This document shows positions 10,601-22,600 of a DNA stretch of 64,000 bases, piece after piece. The position numbers and the translations under genes were made by a program. The DNA is from Dastarcus helophoroides (lineage: Eukaryota; Arthropoda; Insecta; Coleoptera; Bothrideridae): positions 40,943,559-41,007,558 of the forward strand of contig CM053327.1 of assembly GCA_028583605.1 (NCBI GenBank), in the 5' to 3' direction. Under the pieces are notes generated by a model. The model was not told where the DNA came from. It did no database searches and worked only from the letters and a program-made list of their open reading frames with translations. Every line of letters begins with the position of its first letter. The stretch's first letter is position 1.

Positions 10601-13600
10601 GAATTATGTATTTTCAAAATTTCGACACATCAAAATATCAACTTTTTTCAGAATGTTGACATTTTCTCATTCGACGCCAAAAATTTCAAGTTTTTTCGAA
10701 ATTTTGACTTAATTTGGAAAATTTCGACTTTTTTCGACACATCAGAATATCAACTTTTTTCAGAATGTCGACATTTTCTCATTCGACTCCCAAAATTTCA
10801 AGTTTTTTTCGACATTTTGACTTAATTTGGAAAATTTCGACTGTTTTCGACACATCAAAATATCAACTTTTTGCAGAATGTTGACATTTTCTCATTCGAT
10901 GCCCAAAATTTCAAGTTTTTTTCGAAATTTGGACTTAATTTGGAAAATTGCGATTTTTTTCGAAGTTTATACCTTTCCTGAAAATTCCAAGTTATCAAGT
11001 GAAGTCCAGTTATTAAAATAATGATTTTTGAATATATTTTGATTTCCTTTTTTAAAAACTTTTCATGATAATTTATGTTTTTGTTAAACAAATTCTTTTT
11101 TAAAAATTTGCCTTTAAATAGTTTAAATTTTTAATACTTTGACTTTATTTGGTAATTTTTTTGGAAAGTTTTGGCTTTTTATCACATTGTTGATCATATT
11201 TTTGAAAATGTTAAGCATTTTTCAAAATTCCCGTCTTACTGAAAATTTTTGCAACGTTTTTTATAATTCTGACTAAAAATTTCAACTTTTTTGCAAACTT
11301 GACTGTTTTTAAATTCCATTTTTATAAAACATTTCCATTTTATTATTATTCTTATTATTATTATTATGGGGTCGGTCATCCTTGCAGCACTGAAGCTATC
11401 GCTTATTGTGCCCCCCCCCCCACGATTATCTCATAATAGGCCCGTTCGAGAACCTCCTTTATGGGTGTCTCCACTATTGTCTTTGGTTCAATCAGACCAT
11501 TCCCAAAGCTGGAATGTCTTTCCCTTGCCAGAGCCGGACATTCCCATAATATGTGTAAAGGAGTCTCTTCTTCCTCTCCACACATTCAACAAGTAGAATT
11601 TTCTTTTACGCCAATTGTTGTAAGATGTTTCATTAGGGCACAGTGTCCCGTAAATAGTCCAACTGTCCACCTGAGCTGATTTTTGCTTAACTGTAATAGT
11701 TCTCTGGCTCTCTTTTCTGATGGTCCGTCAATGAACTTCCGCGATTGCCTCAGACCATTGACACCCCTCCAGTGAGTGCTGTGTTCTTTTCTTAGGAGTT
11801 CCTTTATTACCTCTTTTGCCGCTTTGTAGGCAAGCGGACAAGTAGGCTCCGGCCCTACTAGAGAAAACTCGGCTCCCCTTTTGGCTAGAAGGTCTGCTCT
11901 TTCATTTCCTTCAATTCCCCGATGGGCCTCAACCCATCGGAGTATAACCGTATTCCATTCTAAATTCGACTTCTTTTTTCAAGATTTCAGCTCTTCCTCG
12001 TTTCGATTTTCTAAAAATAACGACTTATAAAATGTCGACATTTCAAAATTTCAATGTTATTTCAAATTCCCATTTCAATCAAAACTTCGACTTTTTCTAA
12101 AACTGTTAAGTTATTAAAATATGTGTTTTTCTTAATTCTGATTGTTTCTAACAGTGCTTCGAACCGTTATTATTTTCGTTACGGTTTTCGATTTTCGTTC
12201 CGAAAAAAAATTATATCGGTTTAGTTCCGGTTTTCGTTCCGACAAAAATAACGGTTTTTTCCGGTTTCGGTTCAGCTCCGAGTGACTAATTATTAATTTT
12301 TTATTTAAAAGAAAGAAAATATTTTGAGTAATCTCAAAACAAAAGTCCGAATTTCAAAAAAATAAACCCTGAAATTTAGGGAATAATTCAAGTTAAAAAT
12401 ATGTTCAAATTCGAAATTTTAATAAAAAAAAGTTGAAGTTTTAAAAAAACTCGCGAACAACACAATAATAATAGTGAAGCAAAATATCGAGTTAAAATTT
12501 AAGACTATTAATATAAAATTGACATTGAAGGGGGGAGGGTTTGTTAACTGTGTGTGAATCTGCACTGAACCGAAATAAACCAATATTTTCTTTTCTAGTC
12601 GGTTCCGGTTTTCGTTCTGACACAAATTACGGTTTTTTTTCGGTTTCCGGATTTCGGTTCAGTTCCGGTTCGAAGTCCTGGTTTCTAAATGTTGACCTTT
12701 TTTTGTTGTTGTTCATAGTTCGGCGGCATTCTCTCTTGCCAGTATTATCTCTTATTCTCGCACCTGCTAACGTGTGTCTTGACTTATGAAAGCGTAAACA
12801 AATGTTTTTTAAAGCGTTTCTTACAAATTAATAGCGCCTTGTTAGGGGAAATTTATAGCCCCACTTAGAAGATAAAAAATTTTCTGTCGTTATAAAGCTT
12901 CAAATAAATGACATTTTCAAACATTACTCTGTTTAATATTCATAACTATTAAACTTTATTAACGATAAAAACGCAACAAAACTTCAAAATTCGACAAGGT
13001 TTTGATAAATATTTGCTAACATCGGACCAGAAAACGTGGTCAAAATTAATGTATATTAGACAAGTGGTTATTTATCATATTTATTTCGTAAATACTGCAA
13101 CTAGAAGATCATGCAAATTCTATCTACTGTTATATACAGAGTTATAGCTAACTAACTAAGAATGTCGTATTAGGCCTCTTCATTGCAGTATTGCTGATCA
13201 CATTGATTAGTTCATTAAAAATTTAAATAGTTTTAAAGAAGCCTAATCTTGTGCCATCACCAGAGTTAATGTTATTCATTCTAGCTTGGGTAAAATATGA
13301 GAGGTTACAGAATTGGGTAGTTAAATGAATGAAGGGGCTCACCTAGAATCATCTAGGCCATAACGACCTGATATACTATGTGCATGGGATTCTCTGTAGT
13401 AACCTCCCACATGCGGTATGCTCGATTGGCTATAATAACTTTGTCTCGTATACCTAAGGAATGTAATAAAGCATCACACATGAATGAACACATTGTTAAA
13501 AAATGATGAACAATTTTGTACCTAGAAACCCCAGGAATCGTGTAATGTGCATGTGTATGAACAATAACATTTACATGACCAAAAACAGCTAGCACGAACA

Positions 13601-16600
13601 GGATCAGAATTTTGTCAAAACATAAATCATTACAAAGAAGTTCCCTCAATATGATTTCAGTTAAAAACCAGAATGGCTTCAAGTCAACTGTCGAATAGAA
13701 CAAATATTGTTTTCTACATAGTTGACTAGTCGATGCTCTATTAAGCTGAAATAAAGCGATTCTCATCGTTACAAAAACAATCATGTAAATGTTATGCGTG
13801 TTGAAATTGAAAAACAAAGCACTTATATTCAAATAACAAACAGCAAAGCTTCGATAAGGCCAAACGAGCGCCAATTTTACCTATCTTTTGCCAATTCGTC
13901 ATTGGCTGAACTCCTTCCTGAATGTACAGAAGCTCTATCCTCGGCTGTATACGAAGGTGCTTGACCTGTAGTCTGTTGATAGTATTTTCGGTACCATTCC
14001 GCGTAAGCCTGAGGATTTGTTCGTCTGAGGTTCTCGTAATAGTACTGGTACTGCTGATAGTAAGGTCCGTATGGGTCATAGCCGTATCCCTTTAAAAACA
14101 AACATAAATGCCAAATACGGAAACAGTTTGGTAATGATTACACTAGAATCTTCTATTATTTGAATTCAATTATATTTGGCCAATTTTAAAAAAAGAGGGG
14201 AGAAGAATTTTCTTTAATAGAAATGTGCATCGACTTGTCGTAGCAACAATATGGTTAAATGATAAAAAAAATATCTTTTTCTTAGATACATTGACTCCAA
14301 CATTTCCTACATCAAAAATTTGACTTCAAACTAAAAATTGTGCGAAATTTCAAGTAAAACCTAAATAAGTGGTTTATTCTCGAAATTTAGCCAATGCATC
14401 TATCAAATTTCGATGTAAAAAGTCAAGATTTTTTTCAAAACTCGCAAATACATTATGGAAATGTCCCAAATTTTTCAGAAAACGAGGGGAAGTATTAGCA
14501 ATTTAGAAGTCGAAACTGAAGATTCGAGAAGAAAAATTCAATATTTATTCGACTGACTAGCTTCTTTAAGTTGGAAGTGTATACAACCACCGTACCATAC
14601 TGACGAGGCCAAGGAAGGCCGAAACTAGTCTATGGTTGCGGTTGTACACATTTTCAATTTTAAGCACGTTTAACTATTTAATGACAGAACATTTAATTGG
14701 TCATTTAAAAATTATCTGTCAAGAAAAATAACAAAATCTAAAAGATTACCCACTTTCGTCTAAATTCACATGAGCAATAACCAATATTTTGCAACAAATT
14801 TACCTGCCCGTAAGAGCGATAAGGATCCCTGGGTCTCCTGCCATGGCGATCCCTCTCCTTTTCCCTTCTTTTGTCCCTGTGTTCGCGATCGTGCCTGTTC
14901 CTGTAGGAATCGCGCATCGAATCCGATCTGCTTGACGGTCGCGAACGATGCTCATCAACATACTGCTCGTCATATCTATCATAGTAATAATCATGCTTCG
15001 ACTCTCGTGGATAATCTCTACCATCTCGCCTCCTCCTGTCTTTATCTTTATCCCTCCTCAAACTGTGGTACCGCTTCTCGTGATCGTCGCGGTAATGCCT
15101 ACTGTGTTTTTCCTTATCGCTAACATATTCCTCATCGTTGTCACCCCTCCTATTGTATTTTTTTTCATAAGTTGAATCATCCACTGGGGAATACGCGAGT
15201 TCATCCGAGTCGTACCTGCGGTGATCTCGATGTTTCCGTCTGTCATGTCTTTTAGATCTGGAATGATCGGGAGAACGTCTATCCCGTTCTCGGCGATCAT
15301 CTTTGTTGCGTTTATCTTTTCTATCTCTGGGGGACGCTCTACGATTGTCATGGTCACTTTCCGAACTTTCTTGGCGGCTGTGTCTCCTTGGCGACGCTTC
15401 AGCAGGACTGTTCCCTGTAAACATAATTTTACAATAACTAGTTGCAGCTATCAATATTAACAGTGGCATTCGATAATTTATTGATAGTGAAAGTTAACAT
15501 TTCGACTCTCGGGGATTTTGCTTTTTTTGATTTTCCGGAATTTTAACTTTACAGAACACATTGAAATTTTGAGGCGAAATTTCAAAAAAGGTCAACATTT
15601 TCAAAAATAAGGTCAACATTTTCAAAAAAAAAGGTCAAACATCTAAAAAAAATCGGAATTTTCGCGAAAAAAGTCGACATTTTCAAAATCAAGTTAAACT
15701 GTCAAATTTAGAGAAAAATTTGACAACTTTTAAGTCGAACGAGGAAAGATCCAATTCAAAAAAATCAAACACTCGAGGGAGTTGATGTTAACAAAAGTTG
15801 AAACGTTTAAAAAGGTCAACATTTTCAAACAGATCAAAATTTGAAAACAGTCGAAATTTTCAAAAAACTTCAATACTTCGAGATAAATTCAAAATATTCA
15901 TAAAAGACTGAAATGAAAGTTTTCAAAAAAGTTGAAATTTTTCAAAAATAAAATGTTTAACAAAGAAAAAGTTATAAAAAAGTTGAAAAAAATCAAAATA
16001 TATCCAAATAAGGCTGAATCTTGAAGAATTTGAATGTTCAAAAATTCGAAATTTTGAAAAAAGGAGAAATCTGACAATTTTTTAAATCAAACGAGAAAAT
16101 TTCAACTTTTTAAAATATCCACTTTTTTACAATCAAAATATACCCAAATAGGCCAGATTTTTGAATAGTTTGAAAAAGTTGGAATGTTCATACAGCCAAA
16201 ATTTTGAAAAAAAGTCGAAATTATCAAAATCAGGTCAAAATTACGAAAAAAAAATGAAATTTTTGAAGTCGAGCGAGAAAAGATCTAATTAAAAAAATCA
16301 AACACTTGTCATCGATGTTAATAAAAGTTGAAACGTTTAAAAAGGTCAACATTTTCCACAAGAGAATCAAACATTTGAAAAAATGGCGAAACTTTCAAAA
16401 GACTGTAAAACTTCGAGATAAATCCAAAATATTCATAAAAAATTGAAATGGAAATTTTCAAAAAAGTTTAAATTCTCCGAAAATAAAATGTTCAACAAAG
16501 AAAAAGTTATAAAAAAGTAAAACGTTTAAAAGAACCAAAATATATCCAAAGAAGACCAAATATTGAAGAATTTGAATGTTCAAAAATTAGAAATTTTGAA

Positions 16601-19600
16601 AAAAGAAGAAATCTGACATTTTTTTAAGTCAAACGAGAAAATTTCAACTTTTTAAAATACCCACTTTTTTACAATCAAAATATACCCAAATAAGCCAGAT
16701 TTTTGAAGAGTTTGAAAAAGCTGGAATTTTCATACAGCCAAAATTTTGAAAAAAAGTCAAAATTATCAAAATCATGTCAAAATTTCGAAAAAAAAATGAA
16801 ATTTTGGAAGTCGAACGAGAAAAGATTCAACTAAAAAATTAAACGCTCGTCGTCGATGTTAACAAAAGTTGAAACTTTTAAAAAGGTCAACATTTTTAAA
16901 AAGAAGATTAAACATTTGAAAAAAGTCGAAATTTTTTAAAATCCTCAAAACTTCGAGATAAACTCAAAATATTCACAAAAGACTGAAATGAAAGTTTTCA
17001 AGAAAGTTGAAATTTTCCAAAAATAAAATGTTTAACAAAGAAAAAGTTATAAAAATCAAAATATATCCAAATAAGACTGAATCTTGAAGAATTTGAATGT
17101 TCAAAAATTTGAAATTTTGTAAAAAGAAATTTGACAATTTTTAAGTCAAACGAGAAAATTTCAACATTTTAAAATACCCACTCTTTTACAATCAAAATAT
17201 GCCCAAATAAGCCAGATTTTTGAAGAGTTTGAAAAAGTTGGAATTTTCATAAAGCCAAAATTTTGAAAAAAATGGAAATTTTGGAAGTCGAACGAGAAAA
17301 GATTCAATTAAAAAATTAAACGCTCGTCGTCGATGTTAACAAAAGTTGAAACTTTTAAAAAGGTCAACATTTTCAAAAAGAAGATCAAACATCTGAAAAC
17401 AGTCGAGATTTTTTAAAATCCCCAAAACTTCGAGATAAACTCAAAATATTCATAATAGACTGAAATGAAAGTTTTCAAAAAAGTTGAAATTTTCCAAAAA
17501 TAAAATGTTCAACAAAGAAAAAGTTATAAAAAAGTGAAAAGTTTCAAAAAATCAAAATATATCCAAATAAGACTGGATCTTGAAGAATTTAAATTTTCAA
17601 AAATTCGAAATTTTGAAAAAAGGAGAAATTTTCAAAATCAGGTCAAAATTTCAAGAAAAAAATGGTATTTTGGAAGTCAAGCGAGAAAGGACTTTGTGTG
17701 GAGAAAGTAGGTATTTTAAAATGTCGAAATTTTTGAAATAAGTCGAGAATTCTTCAAAAGTCGGAATTTTCAAAAAAGTGATCTATCTAAGAATTCGTTC
17801 TCTTTTTTTTACGTAGACAAAGGCGCAGGTATCAACTAGTAAATAAAATACAATTTTTAACAAAAAAAACTGAAATTCTGAAAAAGATACAACTTCTCGA
17901 AATAAGTCAAACATTTGCGAAATTTTGAATTTTTGAAACATAATTTTGAATTATAAATTTTGAAACATAGTTTTGAATTATAAATTTTGAAATATAGTTT
18001 TTAATTATAAATTTTGAAATATAAAAATACCAAAAATAAGTATAATTTTGAAAAAAGCCAATATTTTACAAAAAAAATGGAAATTTTGGATAAAGATTGG
18101 GAAGTTTTAAATGTCGAAACCCAAATTTTCAACAAGAAACTGGAAAGTTGTGGAAAATTTCCAAAGTTGTTTTTTTTAATTCAAAATTTTCAGAAAAGCG
18201 GGGTTCTTCAAAAAAGTTGGATTTTCCATCGGGTCAAAATTTTTAGAGGTTGACATTTTCAGCGAGTCAGAATTATAAAAAAAAAAAAGTAAAAATTTGG
18301 AAAAAGGTTAAGATTTGCAGCGAGATTTTCAAAAACAAAGACGAAATAGGCAAAAAAAGTCTAAATAGGCAAAAAAAGTCTAAATATCAAAATATGCAAA
18401 AAAAAGTCAAAATACGCAAGAAAAGCCAAAATATGAAAGAAAAAGTCGAAAGTTTCGGAAAAAGGAGAGAAATCAAAAGTTTTGCAAAAATTGCAATTTT
18501 GTAAAGAGTCGAAATTTTCAACAAAACAAATTTAAATTTAGAGAAAATCAGTTTTCCCAAACAAAGTCGAAAATCGAAAATTTGGAAAAAAGCTGTCAAG
18601 ATGTTACAATTTAAATTTCTACAAAAATAAGCCATAATTTTTAGGATTATAAGAATTTTCTGAGAAAAATTACCAAAATAGTTAAATTAACAAAAATGTT
18701 CAAAAAAACGTCAAACTTATTTTAAAACAAATAGTCGCTTGACACTTATAGGGTTGACATTTCCAACCCTTACTTCGGGGAATTCTTTCTTCGTTCTTAC
18801 TCCGTTTAATATTCATAATTATTACACTTTATTAGCGATAAAAACGCAACAAAATTTAAAAGATTCCACAAGTTCTCGATAAATATTTGCTAACACCAGA
18901 CCAGTTTTCGATGATGCAGTCGAAACCTGGTCCGGTGTTTGCAAATATTTATCAAAACCTTGTGGAATTTTTAAACTGTGTTGCGTTTTTATCGTTAATA
19001 AAGTTTAATAGTTACTTATAGGTTACGAAATGCGACAGAAATTGTATCCCTTATTCTCATAAATTATATAATATATGACTGAACAACAGGAAGATAATTC
19101 TTCGATCCGGTATTTTATTTTCGTGGCCCAGTACCGGTTTGCTACCCACTATTTGGGAAACACTGCTCTAAGTATATAAAAAAAAGAAATTTTTCAGCGA
19201 AACTTTGGAATTCAATATAACATTTCCAGATTAAGGTCGAAACTGCGGGGCAACATCGCAATTTTAGATTCGAAATATTTCAGAGCTGAAACTTCTAAAA
19301 AAAAATGTTAAATTAATTTTACTCTACTACTACTTCAAAAGAAGGGCTTAACACCCTTAACATAAACTGACATTACCTGCGCTCGCTCGTTCTGCTGCAT
19401 TATCAACTTTCAAATTGCGCACCGACGTGGCCAAATTGGCGACTTCCTCATCCTGGGGTTGCCCTTCAATGAAATTTCGACGGCTGCTTTCGACGTTCAC
19501 TCGATCCGATCGATTATCATTCGAAGAAGCGCTAGTTCTGCGAGCGGTCCCGACGTTGGGTATCGGTGGTGTATCCGCGCCAATAGTCGCCGAACGATTG

Positions 19601-22600
19601 GCAGATTGACTGGCGATCGGATTAGACGGTGGAGTATCCGCCCCAATCGTGGCAGAGCGCGGTTGGGGCATTCTAGAGGCGATCTGATCGAATTCGGCCT
19701 CGGAATCATCTTCTTGGGGCCTTTCCGTCGATTGGTAATTTTGCGGACGTAGCGACGATTCGGGGGAACTCGATTCCCCCGGTACCATTCGATGTAATCC
19801 TTCCGGGGGTTCGTTATTTCTGAAAGGAAAACGTATAGCATCGCTTTAAAACGCCTGAACGCTTACCTGTTACCGCCGGTTTGACTAGATGGCTCAGTTT
19901 CGCCAAGTACCATCCTGCTAAGTCCAGGTGGCGGTTCGTCGCTGTTGGAAACATTCTGATCCGCTTCGCTCTGCTCCATTTGGCCTAAAACCATTCGTCT
20001 TAATCCCGGCGGTGGTAGGGCGTCATCTTGCTGTTGATTCCGATCCGCTCCTCCATTAAATTCGTTGCGGTCGGCGTCCGACAACTGACCAGTTTCTAAA
20101 TACTGATTTCTATCATTAATTGGAATTTCACTATTTTCGGGCCACTGGGGACTTGATTTGAAATGATTTTTCTCTGGTTGCTGCGGAATGGAATCCGGAT
20201 GTTCGGAATTATCGGGCAAAGTTTCCAAATTTACCGACATCGGTTGATAGTTTAGAGATGTGGAGCTTGGTTTAAATCTATTCACTTTATGGGGCAATGT
20301 GGTGGTTCTTTTGTAAGGGTTATTTGCATCATCGTTTCCGGTTCTGTTAGGGGGTGGAGCAAGGGGTGGAGTTTGAGTATTCGGAGGATTTTGAATCGAA
20401 GGAGATCTGGTATCTTGCTCAAGATTTTCATTTCTTATTATTTCTTTATTCTCGTAGAAATATTGATTATTAGTTTGCGTATCGTAGGCTTCTTTTAGAG
20501 GAATATTATCGTGGCCGGACAAAGGGGACTGACTGATTGTAGAACTTCTTGAGAGCATGAGATTGTCGCTTTCCGATGTTTGTTGAACGTCATCTGAAGA
20601 TTCCTGGGATATTTGGGACTCAGTTGACCATTGAGGTGTATCTAATTTACCTAAGAGAAAATGTTCACAATTAGTAACGTTTAAGGGATGACGGTAGGCC
20701 GCTTTTAACCTCTTTACAGTCGTCCCTCATGAGGTATACACGAGGGACGCCGGACCCAGGCAATGAAATGTTTTCTAAAACATTAGAACGTGTCGTCGAA
20801 CGTGTTACAGTTGAAAATATTTACAATACAATACAATAAACAACCATAGCGCATTTTAGACTTTTTTTTAGAAATTTCGTTTTAGAGCGAAATCAGTAAA
20901 TGAAAATTGTGAATATAAAAGGCCTAGTATATCATAAAATAATATAACCCTAAAAGTGTTACCTCTATTAATTGCCAAATGGTCTACAGCTGAAGGGGGT
21001 TTACCAGGCGAGACATCATTCTTCAGTTTGGGTATCCTATGATTTGATATTTTTTGACCAACTTTGGCAAACATCTCATTATCCGCCTTCATTTCATTAT
21101 GTTGGCTGTTATCGTCCATTTTCCAATCCCAAGAATCATTCGAGGCATGATTTTCTGTGCTAGTAACAGCTGGTTGACCATCAGCGGTGTTACCAACGTT
21201 TTGGAGATTGGAATTGTCCTCATCTCCCCAACCCCAATTCCACGAATCGCCTTCGTTCTGTTGCTGGCCTTGTGGTTGTGTGTAAGTGCTTTGTTGTTGG
21301 TTATAATTATTCGGGTGATTATACTGTTGGTTAAACTGAACGTTGTCATAATTTTGCTGTTGATAGTTTTGTTGATACTCGGCATGTTCTTGATACTGAA
21401 CATAATTCTGAGGATTCTGACTATAAGTTTGAGCAGGAGGTGGGTGGTTGTAGGATGGCTGCCAGTAGTTGCTTGGAGGCTGGTTCTGCTGCTGTTGATG
21501 ATCAGGATACCAACTGTTCTGTGGTTGCAGATTCACTTGTTGCCATTGGTTCTGTAATTTAAATTTACCCTACCAATATTATCAATTAATTAACTATAGA
21601 GCTTAATATTTCGCCAACATCTATTTGACAAAAATTTTTATCTCAGTAAATTCAGGATGATTTTTCAAAAAGTCAAAATTTTTAGGATTCAAAATTTCTG
21701 AAAGATTCAAAATTTTTGAAAAGGCCAAAATTTATATAAAAATCAAAATCTCAAAGTCGAAATCTTCAAAAAAAGGTGTCGGAATTTCGAAAATGTCAAC
21801 ATTTTCATAGAAACTTATCAGTTAGTAATAAAATTCTCTTCAGTACTCTGGCTTGGAATACGCTGTATGTAATATTTTTATTTGTTTGTGCAAAGAATGT
21901 AAAACTTGGAGTTATTAAGTTTATTAAATTAACTTTATCACTTTGTTCAGTTGCTAAACAAAAAGAGTGATAAGGCTAGAGTAATAAACATTCAGATATG
22001 TAAACGTAACGGATTCTGTTATTAATTAATTTATTATTGTATGCTTAATATTAAAAACACCAAAATATATTTATAATTCAGTCTTCATGTAACTGTTTTA
22101 CTTCAAGGTTATTAACTTTAATATTATGCATTAGACTTATGCATGTTATAAAAGTAAACAATACAAAATAGTTCTAGAGAAAAATTATCTAAAACTATAT
22201 AAAATTTTAATAAAAATTATCGTTCAATTAGTAACAGATTTTCAAGTATAACATCAGCTGTAGTTGCAACTTACTTTTAACAAAGCATCACTTAAAACCT
22301 TCATACTTTCAAAATTAACCGTTATTCTGTTCCTTGCAAATAGTCTTGACCATACAAGCCTGGAACAACTTAATACTAAAATAGCTACCAATTAGGTGAA
22401 TATCTAAAAATCGATTATTGAAATAAGGGAAACATCAATTTTTTAACATGCAAATCTAGACGACCAACGGTCAGGCTGAATATACAAGGTTAACTCCAGC
22501 TACGATCGAAAAATTCGTGACAATGCAAACGTGTACAAGGTTGGGATAAAATATGGAACCAAGCAAATATAAGACTTTGAAAAATTAAGACAACAAAACA

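Larger units (their letters stand above)
7300..12060. repeat. Two-copy tandem repeat of about 0.9-1 kb, interrupted by two insertions
   Basis: A segment with GATACACGCGCGCCTTCGTCC occurs near 7310 and again near 10490. The segment starting CGAAGTTTATACC occurs near 9980 and again near 10958, followed by several hundred matching bases. Removing the insertions at 7640-9959 and 11340-11952 leaves two units in direct order. Within 10620-10950 a smaller unit of about 110-120 bp (TTTCGACACATCAAAATATCAA) is itself repeated three times. Confidence 0.75.

Noticed and set aside
13353..13874. 173-codon minus-strand frame
   Set aside because: Spans a Sec16 intron and reads exon 7 in the wrong frame; the spliced frame matches Sec16 instead.
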